Shown in pieces: positions 5,459-13,071 of a DNA stretch of 14,181 nucleotides (position 1 is the first letter of the stretch; each line of letters begins with the position of its first letter). The DNA is from Ahrensia sp. (lineage in GTDB: Bacteria > Pseudomonadota > Alphaproteobacteria > Rhizobiales > Rhizobiaceae). The stretch spans positions 784 to 14,964 of the forward strand of contig JAHEJF010000012.1 of the NCBI GenBank assembly GCA_024639025.1, read 5' to 3'. The notes under the pieces are model-generated. The model saw only the letters and a list, made by a program, of their open reading frames with translations. It did not search any database and was not told where the DNA came from. The position numbers and the translations under genes are program-made.

Positions 5459-7489
5459 ATGGATGCCTTCATGCAAGCCGTGCCTGCCTTGGGTGACGCA
5501 TTTGGATTGATCCTGCAACCAGTTGTTCTTGGTTACTTGATATTGGGCGTGGTCATGGGCCTTTGCGTTGGCGTGTTTCCTGGTCTGGGTGGTATTGCCG
5601 GCCTTTCTCTACTTCTGCCCTTCATGTTCGGCATGGAACCCATATTCGGCCTGGCTCTGATGATTGGAATGGTCGCCGTTGTTCCGACCTCAGATACATT
5701 CGCATCTGTTCTGATGGGGATACCGGGTTCTTCTGCGAGTCAGGCAACCGTTCTTGATGGCTTTCCCATGGCCAAGAAAGGCGAAGCGGCAAGGGCCCTA
5801 TCAGCGGCGTTTTCATCCTCCCTGTTCGGCGGTCTGATGGGTGCAGCATTCCTGACTGTCTTCATCCTGATCGCGCGACCGATCGTTTTGTCTTTCGGAT
5901 TGCCTGAAATGTTGATGATGACGATCCTGGGCCTGTCCATGGTTGCCATTCTCGCGGGACGTGTTGCCATCAAGGGTGTCGCAGCGGCGGGGCTCGGACT
6001 GGTTGTCGGCACGATCGGGGCGGCTGACTCAGGTGGCAGCCTACGTATGTCGAGCTATGACATCCCCTACATCGTCGACGGCTTCAAACTGGTCATCGTC
6101 GGGCTTGGCATCTTCGCAATCCCTGAAATCGTGTCGCTGCTGCGGCAAGACCGTGCAATCTCCAAGAATGCTGAACTGGGTGCCGGTTGGGCCGATGGCG
6201 TTAAGGATTGGTGGGCCAATAAGTGGCTCTCACTGCGGTGCTCTGTCATCGGGGTTGTGGTCGGCGTTATTCCCGGGCTCGGCGGGTCAGTGGTTGACTG
6301 GATCGCCTATGGTCACACCGTGCAATCGACAAAAGACAAATCGCAATTTGGACAAGGCGAAGTTCGGGGCGTGATTGGACCGGAAAGTTCCAACAACGCA
6401 AAAGAGGGCGGCGGACTGGTTCCAACCCTGTTGTTTGGCATTCCCGGATCGGGTTCCATGGCGATTTTCATCGGTGCCGTCGCGCTCTTGGGATCGGGCA
6501 CGATTGAAGTCGGGCCGGGCATGCTCAAAGACAATCTGGATATGACCTACGCCATTGTTTGGCTGTTGGCCCTGGCCAATGTGGTGGGCACGGTCCTGTG
6601 TATTGCTGCTTCGGGCGGCATTGCCAAGTTAACCACCATTCGCTTCACATTGCTGGCCCCGTTCCTGTTCATGCTCATCTCATTTGCGGCATTTCAGTCG
6701 GGGCAGAATTTTGCCGATCTGGTTGCATTGTTTGGATTTGGTCTGATCGGCATCATGCTCCGACGCTTTGACTGGTCACGGCCTGCATTCCTCATTGGTT
6801 TTGTTCTATCCAACCCGGTCGAAAAGTTCACCAATCAGGCCTTCCAGATTGCTTCGTTCCGTTTCCGGGACAGTACACAAGCCGGGTTTGAATACATCTT
6901 CAGCCCGATCGTCATTGTCCTGCTTGTTATCACGGTCGTCTCAGTGTTCCTGGGCATTCGTCAGGCCAAAAGTATCCTGGCTGAGGGCGATGTCAAATCA
7001 GGGTCAAAACGTGCGCCAATGATCTTCCTGCTCGCAGTCATGGCTTATCTTGTGGCGACCTATTGGAATGCATCTTTGATCAATGATCGGTTGATGGGAG
7101 ACAAGATTATCCCCATGACGGTATCCGCAGTCGCCCTTGCCGGTTGTCTGGTCTTGCTGGTTCAAATGATCAGACGGCCTGAAACTGACATCGTATTTGC
7201 GGATCGGGAAGTGGCCGGCGAAGACGCTGAAGCTGCACACGGCCTTTGGCCAACACTTGCATGGTTTGCGGGACTGTTAGGGCTGACGGCCCTGTTCGGG
7301 TTCATCATTGCACTTGGCATATTCCTTGTGAGTTTTCTTCGCCAACGGGCCGGACTGACTTGGGTGCACGCTGCCATCTACGCCGCGGCTGGGATCGTAT
7401 TCATGTGCTTCATGGCGTGGTCGTTGAACCGAGATTTCCCGCCCGGCCTGCTGCAAGACTATGCGGATCTGCCGTGGCCGTTAAAGTAA
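5459..7489 (+). CDS. tctA: Tripartite tricarboxylate transporter permease, TctA-TctB fusion
   Basis: A 676-aa inner-membrane protein. Residues 1 to about 505 are the large TctA subunit, with its duplicated PGLGG motifs (41-45 and 272-276) and GIPG segments: GIPGSSASQATVLDGFP at 87-103 and GIPGSGSMAIFIGA at 327-340 after PESSNNAKEGGG. Residues about 518-665 have four hydrophobic segments (519-535, 551-571, 598-626, 634-655) and match the small TctB subunit, normally a separate gene. The fusion explains why there is no free tctB in the operon. The start was placed at the ATG at 5459, which has GAGGGAG seven bases upstream; an in-frame ATG at 5405 would add 18 residues containing the hairpin and no useful ribosome site. 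It works with the tctC product using the membrane ion gradient. Confidence 0.9.
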   Translation: MDAFMQAVPALGDAFGLILQPVVLGYLILGVVMGLCVGVFPGLGGIAGLSLLLPFMFGMEPIFGLALMIGMVAVVPTSDTFASVLMGIPGSSASQATVLDGFPMAKKGEAARALSAAFSSSLFGGLMGAAFLTVFILIARPIVLSFGLPEMLMMTILGLSMVAILAGRVAIKGVAAAGLGLVVGTIGAADSGGSLRMSSYDIPYIVDGFKLVIVGLGIFAIPEIVSLLRQDRAISKNAELGAGWADGVKDWWANKWLSLRCSVIGVVVGVIPGLGGSVVDWIAYGHTVQSTKDKSQFGQGEVRGVIGPESSNNAKEGGGLVPTLLFGIPGSGSMAIFIGAVALLGSGTIEVGPGMLKDNLDMTYAIVWLLALANVVGTVLCIAASGGIAKLTTIRFTLLAPFLFMLISFAAFQSGQNFADLVALFGFGLIGIMLRRFDWSRPAFLIGFVLSNPVEKFTNQAFQIASFRFRDSTQAGFEYIFSPIVIVLLVITVVSVFLGIRQAKSILAEGDVKSGSKRAPMIFLLAVMAYLVATYWNASLINDRLMGDKIIPMTVSAVALAGCLVLLVQMIRRPETDIVFADREVAGEDAEAAHGLWPTLAWFAGLLGLTALFGFIIALGIFLVSFLRQRAGLTWVHAAIYAAAGIVFMCFMAWSLNRDFPPGLLQDYADLPWPLK

Positions 7490-7499
7490 GGGTGATCGA

Positions 7500-8582
7500 A
7501 TGAACAAAAACATTCCCTGCATCCTGATGCGTGGTGGCACCTCCCGCGGTCCTTATTTCAACCGCAATGACTTGCCTGAGCATCGTGATGATGTAGCCAG
7601 GATTTTGATCGCAGCACTGGGAGCCGGGCATCCGCTCAATATTGACGGCATTGGCGGCGGCAATGCAGTCACAACCAAGGTCGCCATGCTCTCCAAGTCA
7701 GATGATGGATGGGCGGATGTTGATTACTTCTTCGCTCAGGTTGCGGTCGACAAGCAGGAAGTCGACTTTTCGCCTACGTGCGGGAACATCCTTTCCGGCG
7801 TGGGCCCGGCCGCCATCGAGATGGGGCTAATTCCCACAAACGGTGAAGAAACCAGCGTTAAGATACGTAGTACCAATACGGGTGCACTGATTGAAGCAAA
7901 AGTGCAAACGCCCGGTGGATCGGTGAACTACGAGGGTGATGCAAGAATCGATGGTGTGCCCGGCACAGCAGCGCCGATCATCCTCAATTTCATGAATGTG
8001 ATCGGATCAAAAACAGGTGCGCTATTTCCCACTGGCAATGCTCTGGATGTTATCGATGGCTTCGAAGTAACGTGCATTGATGTGGCTATGCCCATGGTCA
8101 TCGGCAGGGCTGCCGATTTTGGCATCACGGGATATGAAAGTCGCGAAGAACTGGACGAGAACAAAACCCTGTTCGAAAAATTTGAACCTATACGCATTAA
8201 AGCTGGCAAGCGCATGGGCATGGGCGATGTAACGCAATCGGTGACACCAAAATTTGGATTGCTGGCAGAACCGCGTGAAGGCGGCGCAATTGCGGCGCGC
8301 TATTTCATGCCCTGGACGACGCACCCCTCTTACGCAGTGACAGGCTCTATCTGCACCGGATCATGTCTGATGGTGCCTGGCACGGCAGCAGAGGGTTTGG
8401 CAAAATTGCCTGAAAGCAACCCTACCGACCTGAAGATCGAACATCCAAGTGGCGCCATCGATGTTGTAATGGACGGACAGTTTGAGAACGGGGAGTTTCG
8501 CTTGAATTCTGCTGGATTGCTACGCACTGCCCGCAAATTGATGTCCGGCGATGTTCACGTCCCTGCGTCAGCTGTTGAGTGA
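7500..8582 (+). CDS. PrpF-family isomerase (GalD-like, aconitate/oxalomesaconate tautomerase type)
   Basis: This 360-aa protein belongs to the PrpF/DAP-epimerase-fold superfamily, starting IPCILMRGGTSRGPYF, the hallmark of the PrpF/GalD group. These cytoplasmic enzymes shift a proton and so move a C=C bond, for example trans- to cis-aconitate types (PrpF) or the keto to enol form of 4-oxalomesaconate (GalD). Conserved positions include the Lys60 region in GGGNAVTTKVAML and Cys94 in SPTCGNILSG. It follows the fused permease by 10 bp with AAGGG before the ATG, so it is the last gene of the transporter operon. Close homologues are usually labelled 4-oxalomesaconate tautomerase, but no other gallate-pathway gene is here. 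With a tricarboxylate transporter and tcuAB, an isomerase for aconitate or a similar imported acid is more plausible. The 3' end overlaps the convergent small gene by 15 bp. Confidence 0.85.
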   Translation: MNKNIPCILMRGGTSRGPYFNRNDLPEHRDDVARILIAALGAGHPLNIDGIGGGNAVTTKVAMLSKSDDGWADVDYFFAQVAVDKQEVDFSPTCGNILSGVGPAAIEMGLIPTNGEETSVKIRSTNTGALIEAKVQTPGGSVNYEGDARIDGVPGTAAPIILNFMNVIGSKTGALFPTGNALDVIDGFEVTCIDVAMPMVIGRAADFGITGYESREELDENKTLFEKFEPIRIKAGKRMGMGDVTQSVTPKFGLLAEPREGGAIAARYFMPWTTHPSYAVTGSICTGSCLMVPGTAAEGLAKLPESNPTDLKIEHPSGAIDVVMDGQFENGEFRLNSAGLLRTARKLMSGDVHVPASAVE

Positions 8583-8792
8583 CTGCAAGAATGTCTGACC
8601 CTTTTGGGTTATCCTGACAATTGGCGCATTGTTGTAATCCATGGCGCGCTCAATCAGGCCAAACTCTGTTGCGTCTTCCCAGATCGTCAACCGCGGACAA
8701 GATGTCCGCCAAGCCTCCATCACATCCTCATAGGGTCGTGATTGTTTTGAAATCCATGTCACCAGATCGATTATCAGTTCCTTGTTTTCCAT
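8568..8792 (-). CDS. Conserved-looking small protein, 74 aa, function unknown
   Basis: The protein starts MENKELIIDLVTWISKQSRP and continues YEDVMEAWRTSCPRLTIWEDATEFGLIE, ending with RITQKGQTFLQSLNS. The ATG at 8792 has GGGAG seven bases upstream and lies 13 bp after the AbrB stop codon, so it is probably the third gene of the gntR-abrB operon; a longer ORF to 8918 would run back into abrB and is rejected. The layout (two helices, a RTSCPRLTIWEDA core, then an I-x-T-x-x-G-x-x-F end) resembles a small winged-helix fold, where the last motif is common. I recall similar unnamed proteins from related bacteria, but I cannot assign a function. The 3' end overlaps prpF on the other strand by 15 bp. 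Confidence 0.72.
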   Translation of the reverse strand: MENKELIIDLVTWISKQSRPYEDVMEAWRTSCPRLTIWEDATEFGLIERAMDYNNAPIVRITQKGQTFLQSLNS

Positions 8793-8805
8793 TTGGATCT
8801 CCCGT

Positions 8806-9840
8806 TCAGGACGGATTTTGAGAGGAATTGGCCAGCATGCGTGCAACCAGCGGCGCGCCCAAAATGACGATGAAGATTCGCAAGATGTGATGGGCAACAA
8901 CAAAAGCAACATCAGCACCGACGATCAACGCCAACACTGTCATTTCGGCTTGTCCACCAGGTGCAAAAGACAAGAGCGCCTCCATGCCCGGAGCAAGGCC
9001 GAGCCAGTAAATCGTTTCGACAAACACAATGGTGAGCAGAATGAGAATGACGCAAAATCCAAGACCCGCGACCAGATCGCGGCGAATCTCTGTGCTGGTG
9101 ATGCCGACATATTTTGTGCCCACCATCATGCCGATAAAGAACTGTGCGGCCCAAATCGCTTCGGCAGGTGGCCTGAAATGCAAGCCGCCAGCCACCGTAA
9201 CCAAGGCGGTCAATATCAGGGGGCCCAGAATTGCAGCACCGAACATGCCTATTTTGCGTGCCACCTGCCAGCCGATCAGGGCGCAAGCGATCATTGTCAG
9301 AATCTCAATCATTGGAATTTCTGCAGCTGGTAAGCCCGGTGGCTTAGTCAGATCCGCATCCCAAATACCCCTTAAAAGGAACGGCAAGGCAACAATGACC
9401 ACCAGCACCCGGGTGGCATGAATGAGGCTCAATGCGCGTACATTGCCGCCCGCTTCCTCACCAAAGAGGAGCATGTCCTGGAGGCCACCTGGCATCGCAG
9501 CATAGTAGGAAGTGGCAAAGTCATATCCGCAATATCGCTGAAAATAGGGCACCCCGATCAATCCGATGCATACAACCATTATGGGGACCAGGATCAGCGT
9601 CGGGATCATGGAAGGAAATCCGGCAAGGACTGCAGGTGTAAGCGTCGCGCCGACAGCGACGCCCAAGATAGTGCGCATCCCATCGCTCAACATTTTGATC
9701 CCGCGCATGGGCACACCGGCCATCGCCGCAATCAGGCATGCGAAAATTGGTCCCAAGAGCCAGGGCAGCGGTAAGTCGAAAAAGGCAAACAAAGCCACCC
9801 CAATGCCTGCGACCACAAAGGCATTGAGAGCGGCATTCAC
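8806..9840 (-). CDS. AbrB-family membrane protein (AmoA-like, putative transporter)
   Basis: A 344-aa polytopic membrane protein of the AbrB family (formerly called putative ammonia monooxygenase; not the Bacillus regulator AbrB). It shows the internal duplication of the family: LPWLLGP (25-31) pairs with GAAILGPL (201-208), and AAMPGGLQDM (114-123) with SFAPGGQAEM (291-300), each followed by long hydrophobic helices. The start is a GTG at 9840 that overlaps the gntR TGA as GTGA, so the two genes are translationally coupled. The role of the family is poorly defined; many members sit beside carboxylate or amino-acid catabolic genes and are assumed to be transporters. Here it may be a second carrier or an exporter of an intermediate, under control of the adjacent regulator. 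Confidence 0.85.
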   Translation of the reverse strand: MNAALNAFVVAGIGVALFAFFDLPLPWLLGPIFACLIAAMAGVPMRGIKMLSDGMRTILGVAVGATLTPAVLAGFPSMIPTLILVPIMVVCIGLIGVPYFQRYCGYDFATSYYAAMPGGLQDMLLFGEEAGGNVRALSLIHATRVLVVIVALPFLLRGIWDADLTKPPGLPAAEIPMIEILTMIACALIGWQVARKIGMFGAAILGPLILTALVTVAGGLHFRPPAEAIWAAQFFIGMMVGTKYVGITSTEIRRDLVAGLGFCVILILLTIVFVETIYWLGLAPGMEALLSFAPGGQAEMTVLALIVGADVAFVVAHHILRIFIVILGAPLVARMLANSSQNPS

Positions 9841-10490
9841 GCTTCCAACCCCTTCAGGCGATAACGCAATGAGTTCTCAAGATGCGCTTCGGCTGCAGTC
9901 GCTGCTGCATCGGCGTCGCGCACCTTCAGCGCATCGACAATTGCACGGTGTTCTGCAAGCACGACATCCACACGATCCGGATCTGTATAGGTAGTAGGCC
10001 CGAGCAAAAGCATCGAATTGTTCAGAGCGCGTGCAGCATCAAGCAAGAAACGATTGCGCCCGGCAAGATACAGACATTTGTGAAAGTCCTGATTGATCGA
10101 TGCACCTCGGACTGGATCACCGCGCTGTGCATCTATCATGCCATTCAGATCTGAAAGCGTCTCGAACTCTGCCTCGGCACCATGTTGTGCCGCCATCTGT
10201 GCCGCGGTGCGCTCCAACACGATACGCATTTCATAAAGCTCTACGATCTCCGTATGTCCAAGAGTACGTATCACCGCCCCGATTCTCGGTCTGTGTTCCA
10301 CTATGCCATGCGCCTCCAGACGACGAAGCGCTTCGCGCACTGGTGTTCGCGAAAGTCCCAGGCGTTCCCCGACTTCTTCCTCACGTAAACGATCACCCGG
10401 TGCATAAGTGTTGTCGCGTATGGCCTTCATCAGCGAGTCAAAAGCGGTCTCGCCGCTGGATTGAGATTGTTTTTTATCAGTCATCGTCAA
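9837..10490 (-). CDS. GntR-family transcriptional regulator, FadR subfamily (FCD domain)
   Basis: A 217-aa regulator. The N-terminal winged helix-turn-helix (about 15-75) contains PGDRLREEEVGERLGLSRTPVREALRRLEAHGIV in pieces typical of GntR proteins. The C-terminal FCD domain (about 83-210) carries His137 (DFHKCL), His181 (AEHRAI) and His203 (EAHLENS), the usual metal-binding positions of FCD domains that sense small carboxylic acids. It is divergent from tcuA with a 55-bp gap that holds the palindrome TTGTATCC-N4-GGATACAA, its likely operator, so it probably represses tcuAB and itself until an aconitate- or tricarballylate-like ligand binds. No good Shine-Dalgarno precedes the ATG; a second in-frame ATG two codons later is possible. 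abrB and the 74-aa gene follow in the same operon. Confidence 0.92.
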   Translation of the reverse strand: MTMTDKKQSQSSGETAFDSLMKAIRDNTYAPGDRLREEEVGERLGLSRTPVREALRRLEAHGIVEHRPRIGAVIRTLGHTEIVELYEMRIVLERTAAQMAAQHGAEAEFETLSDLNGMIDAQRGDPVRGASINQDFHKCLYLAGRNRFLLDAARALNNSMLLLGPTTYTDPDRVDVVLAEHRAIVDALKVRDADAAATAAEAHLENSLRYRLKGLEA

Positions 10491-10494
10491 AGGG

Positions 10495-10522
10495 TTGCCT
10501 TTTGTATCCGTTTGGATACAAT
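10495..10522 (+). promoter_or_regulatory. Likely tcuA promoter (TTGCCT ... TACAAT)
   Basis: A -35-like TTGCCT (10495-10500; 4 of 6 consensus bases) and a -10-like TACAAT (10517-10522; 5 of 6) are separated by 16 bp, upstream of the tcuA GTG at 10546. The AGGAG ribosome site is at 10531-10535. The operator palindrome fills the spacer and overlaps the -10, so a bound regulator would block RNA polymerase directly. Confidence 0.5.
10502..10521. promoter_or_regulatory. Operator palindrome of the GntR regulator (TTGTATCC-GTTT-GGATACAA)
   Basis: A perfect 8-bp inverted repeat with a 4-base centre, lying in the 55-bp gap between divergent gntR and tcuA. FCD-GntR regulators typically bind such palindromes next to their own gene. 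The arms are identical to those at 1944-1963, while the centres differ (GTTT here, GAAA there), which is what one expects when the arms are the recognised part. Confidence 0.75.
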
Positions 10523-10545
10523 AAGAGTACAGGAGAAATCAAAGC

Positions 10546-11937
10546 GTGTCAAAATCTGATCCCTTGTCTCCCGATGTACTGATCATCGGTGGTGGAAACG
10601 CTGCATTAACTGCAGCTATCACAGCGCGTGAAAACGGTGCCAGCGTTTCAATTCTCGAGGCTGCACCGAAGCCTTATCGCGGCGGCAATAGCAGACACAC
10701 CAGGAATTTTCGCTGCATGCATGCCGGCCCCCTTGGCATGTTGACTGACACTTATGGTGAAGACGAATATTATGAAGACCTGCTCAAAGTCACCAAGGGA
10801 AAGACAGACCCCGAACTTGCGAAACTCGCAATTCGTTCTTCCGAGGAGTGTTACTGCTGGATGGAAGCGCATGGTGTCCGTTTTCAGCCTTCGCTGTCCG
10901 GCACTTTGTCCCTATCGCGCACAAACGCGTTTTTCCTTGGAGGCGGCAAGGCGTTGGTCAACGCCTATTATGCACAAGCAGAAGATCTGGGTGTCAAAAT
11001 CCACTACGATGCACCAGTCCGCCATTTGCAGATTGAAGAGGGCAAAGTTGTCCACGTCGACGCGGAATTGTCGGGAGAGAAACAGCAGTATACGCCAAAA
11101 AATGTGGTGGTTTCCTCAGGGGGATTTCAAGCGGATCTGGACTGGTTGACCGATGCCTGGGGACCGGCGGCGCGGAATTTCCTGATCAGAGGGACACCCT
11201 ACAATCGCGGCGTCGTGCTGCGCGATCTGCTTGATCAGGACATAGAGTCTGTTGGCGATCCAACGCAGTGCCATGCTGTCGCAATTGACGGTCGCGCACC
11301 GAAGTTCGATGGCGGGATCGTGACCAGGCTTGACTGCGTGCCTTTCTCGATTGTTGTGAACAAACATGGCGAGCGATTTTATGACGAGGGAGAGGATGTG
11401 TGGCCCAAACGTTATGCCATCTGGGGTCGCCTTGTTGCAGCTCAACCCGATCAGGTGGGTCATGCAATCATCGACTCAAAAAGCCTCGAACTGTTCATGC
11501 CCTCGGTCTTTCGGCCCATTAAGGCTGATACAGTTGAGGCACTGGCCAAAGAGCTTGAGCTTCCAGAATCAAAACTCCGCCAGACAATCGATACCTATAA
11601 TTCGGCGTGCAAGCCGGGCGATTTTCATCCGACAGAGCTTGATGGTCTGGCGACAACCGGAATCGAGCCATCCAAGACCAACTGGGCGCGACCAATCGAT
11701 ACATCGCCATTTTATGCTTATTCGCTCAGGCCGGGCGTAACCTTTACCTATCTGGGGCTTAAGGTCGATCAAAACGCCCGAGTGTCCTCGTCCAATGGAC
11801 CAATGCAAAATCTATGGGCAGCAGGTGAAATCATGGCGGGCTCCATTCTGGGGCAAGGCTATTTGGCTGGTTTTGGCATGACAATCGGAACCGTTTTTGG
11901 GCGGATCGCAGGCAGAGAGGCAGCAGCACATGTCTGA
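10546..11937 (+). CDS. tcuA: FAD-dependent tricarballylate dehydrogenase TcuA
   Basis: A 463-aa flavoprotein of the fumarate reductase/succinate dehydrogenase FAD family, close to the length of Salmonella TcuA. It oxidises tricarballylate to cis-aconitate and passes electrons to TcuB. The dinucleotide-binding motif VLIIGGGNAALTAA lies at residues 11-24 and the ribose-binding Glu at 38. RGGNSRHTRNFR (45-56) is a typical TcuA flavin-contact region. NKHGERFYDEG (272-282) corresponds to the substrate-domain strand with the family's active-site Arg. The C-terminal GEIMAG (427-432) and GYLAGFGMTIG close the FAD site. The start is a GTG at 10546 with AGGAG ten bases upstream. The stop codon overlaps the tcuB start by 8 bp, so the two are co-translated. 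Fumarate-reductase relatives with other substrates are the main alternative, but the tcuB partner supports this assignment. Confidence 0.9.
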   Translation: MSKSDPLSPDVLIIGGGNAALTAAITARENGASVSILEAAPKPYRGGNSRHTRNFRCMHAGPLGMLTDTYGEDEYYEDLLKVTKGKTDPELAKLAIRSSEECYCWMEAHGVRFQPSLSGTLSLSRTNAFFLGGGKALVNAYYAQAEDLGVKIHYDAPVRHLQIEEGKVVHVDAELSGEKQQYTPKNVVVSSGGFQADLDWLTDAWGPAARNFLIRGTPYNRGVVLRDLLDQDIESVGDPTQCHAVAIDGRAPKFDGGIVTRLDCVPFSIVVNKHGERFYDEGEDVWPKRYAIWGRLVAAQPDQVGHAIIDSKSLELFMPSVFRPIKADTVEALAKELELPESKLRQTIDTYNSACKPGDFHPTELDGLATTGIEPSKTNWARPIDTSPFYAYSLRPGVTFTYLGLKVDQNARVSSSNGPMQNLWAAGEIMAGSILGQGYLAGFGMTIGTVFGRIAGREAAAHV

Positions 11938-13027
11938 TCAAGCTTTGGCGGGTCTGAACAGCGATGACAGGACAATCGCTGAAGCCCGAAGGCAAATGGA
12001 AATCTGCAATGCCTGTCGCTATTGCGAGGGCTATTGTTCTGCATTTCCCGCGCTCACCCGCTTACGCGCTTTTGAAGACAGCGACATCACCCAGATTGCC
12101 AATCTGTGCCACAATTGCCGTGGTTGCTATTATGCCTGCCAATACACCGCGCCGCATGAATTTGATATCAATCTTCCCCAAGCGCTTGCGGATGTCAGAC
12201 TTGAAAGCTGGGAGCGTTTTGTCTGGCCAAGTGGCCTTGCGCAATTGTTCCATCGGCACGCCTGGGCGACAACAATTGCGACGGTACTGGGATTCGCGGT
12301 GTTGTTCTTGGTCATTCGCCTGCTGAGCACCGTCGGTGGGGAAGGGTTTTATGCGGTGCTATCGCACACGGCCATGGTCAGCATCTTCTTGCCGGCATTC
12401 CTACTGCCACTCATCAGCATTGTGCTGGGCCTTCAACAATACTGGGCAGAGGTTGGCGGAACCCGACCGACGATCAAGCAGGTGATGGGCGCTTTCATAC
12501 AGGCAGCAAACATGAAGAACCTTGATGGCGGCCATGGTGAAGGCTGCAATTTTGAACATGAGGACAGATACAGCGACGCGCGCCGCTATGCTCACCAAGC
12601 CGTCATGTATGGATTTTTGCTCTGCTTTGCTGCAACGAGCGTCGGCACCTTACTCCATTATGTTTTTGATATGCCAGCACCCTATCCACTGTTTTCGCTT
12701 CCCAAGCTGTCTGGCATATCAGGTGGGTTGTCGCTGACCGCCGGCTGCGGATGGATGCTGATGCTCAAATCAAAGTCGGACAAATCGCTTTCGAGCCGTC
12801 AGGCCTATAACGCAGAATGCGCGTTCATTGCACTTTTAGGCTTTGTCGGATTAAGCGGACTGGTACTGTATTGGTTGGGCGGTACACAGTCGATGCCGAC
12901 GCTTCTTGCAATCCATTTGGGAGCTGTTTTGGCGTTTTTTCTGCTCACACCCTTTACCAAAATGGCCCACGGTTTCTTCCGATTGGCAGCATTGGTACGA
13001 GAAGAACAGCAAAGAGATGTTGGCTGA
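11930..13027 (+). CDS. tcuB: TcuB/CitB-type Fe-S and membrane electron-transfer protein
   Basis: A 365-aa protein that reoxidises the TcuA flavin and feeds electrons into the membrane quinone pool (family knowledge). The N-terminal soluble part has two complete ferredoxin-like motifs CxxCxxCxxxC: Cys26, 29, 32, 36 and Cys60, 63, 66, 70, enough for two [4Fe-4S] clusters. The rest has about five to six hydrophobic segments, at roughly 112-130, 147-168, 224-245, 262-280, 297-317 and 323-341. Membrane-associated histidines (for example His222, His243, His329, His347) could bind haem. The start at ATG 11930 overlaps the tcuA stop by 8 bp; a longer ORF from 11897 is rejected because that would add residues inside tcuA. 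The length is close to that of known TcuB proteins. No tcuC (MFS carrier) follows; the operon ends here. Confidence 0.9.
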   Translation: MSDQALAGLNSDDRTIAEARRQMEICNACRYCEGYCSAFPALTRLRAFEDSDITQIANLCHNCRGCYYACQYTAPHEFDINLPQALADVRLESWERFVWPSGLAQLFHRHAWATTIATVLGFAVLFLVIRLLSTVGGEGFYAVLSHTAMVSIFLPAFLLPLISIVLGLQQYWAEVGGTRPTIKQVMGAFIQAANMKNLDGGHGEGCNFEHEDRYSDARRYAHQAVMYGFLLCFAATSVGTLLHYVFDMPAPYPLFSLPKLSGISGGLSLTAGCGWMLMLKSKSDKSLSSRQAYNAECAFIALLGFVGLSGLVLYWLGGTQSMPTLLAIHLGAVLAFFLLTPFTKMAHGFFRLAALVREEQQRDVG

Positions 13028-13071
13028 ATGAAGGCCATTGCTCTAGGCAACCAAATTGGAAAAAAAGCAAT

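Noticed and set aside
8793..8918. An N-terminal extension of the 74-aa protein to 116 aa.
   Set aside because: It would lie inside abrB in another frame; the ATG at 8792 has its own ribosome site.
11897..11929. An upstream start for tcuB.
   Set aside because: It would read through the end of tcuA, and the ATG at 11930 gives the family-typical N-terminus.
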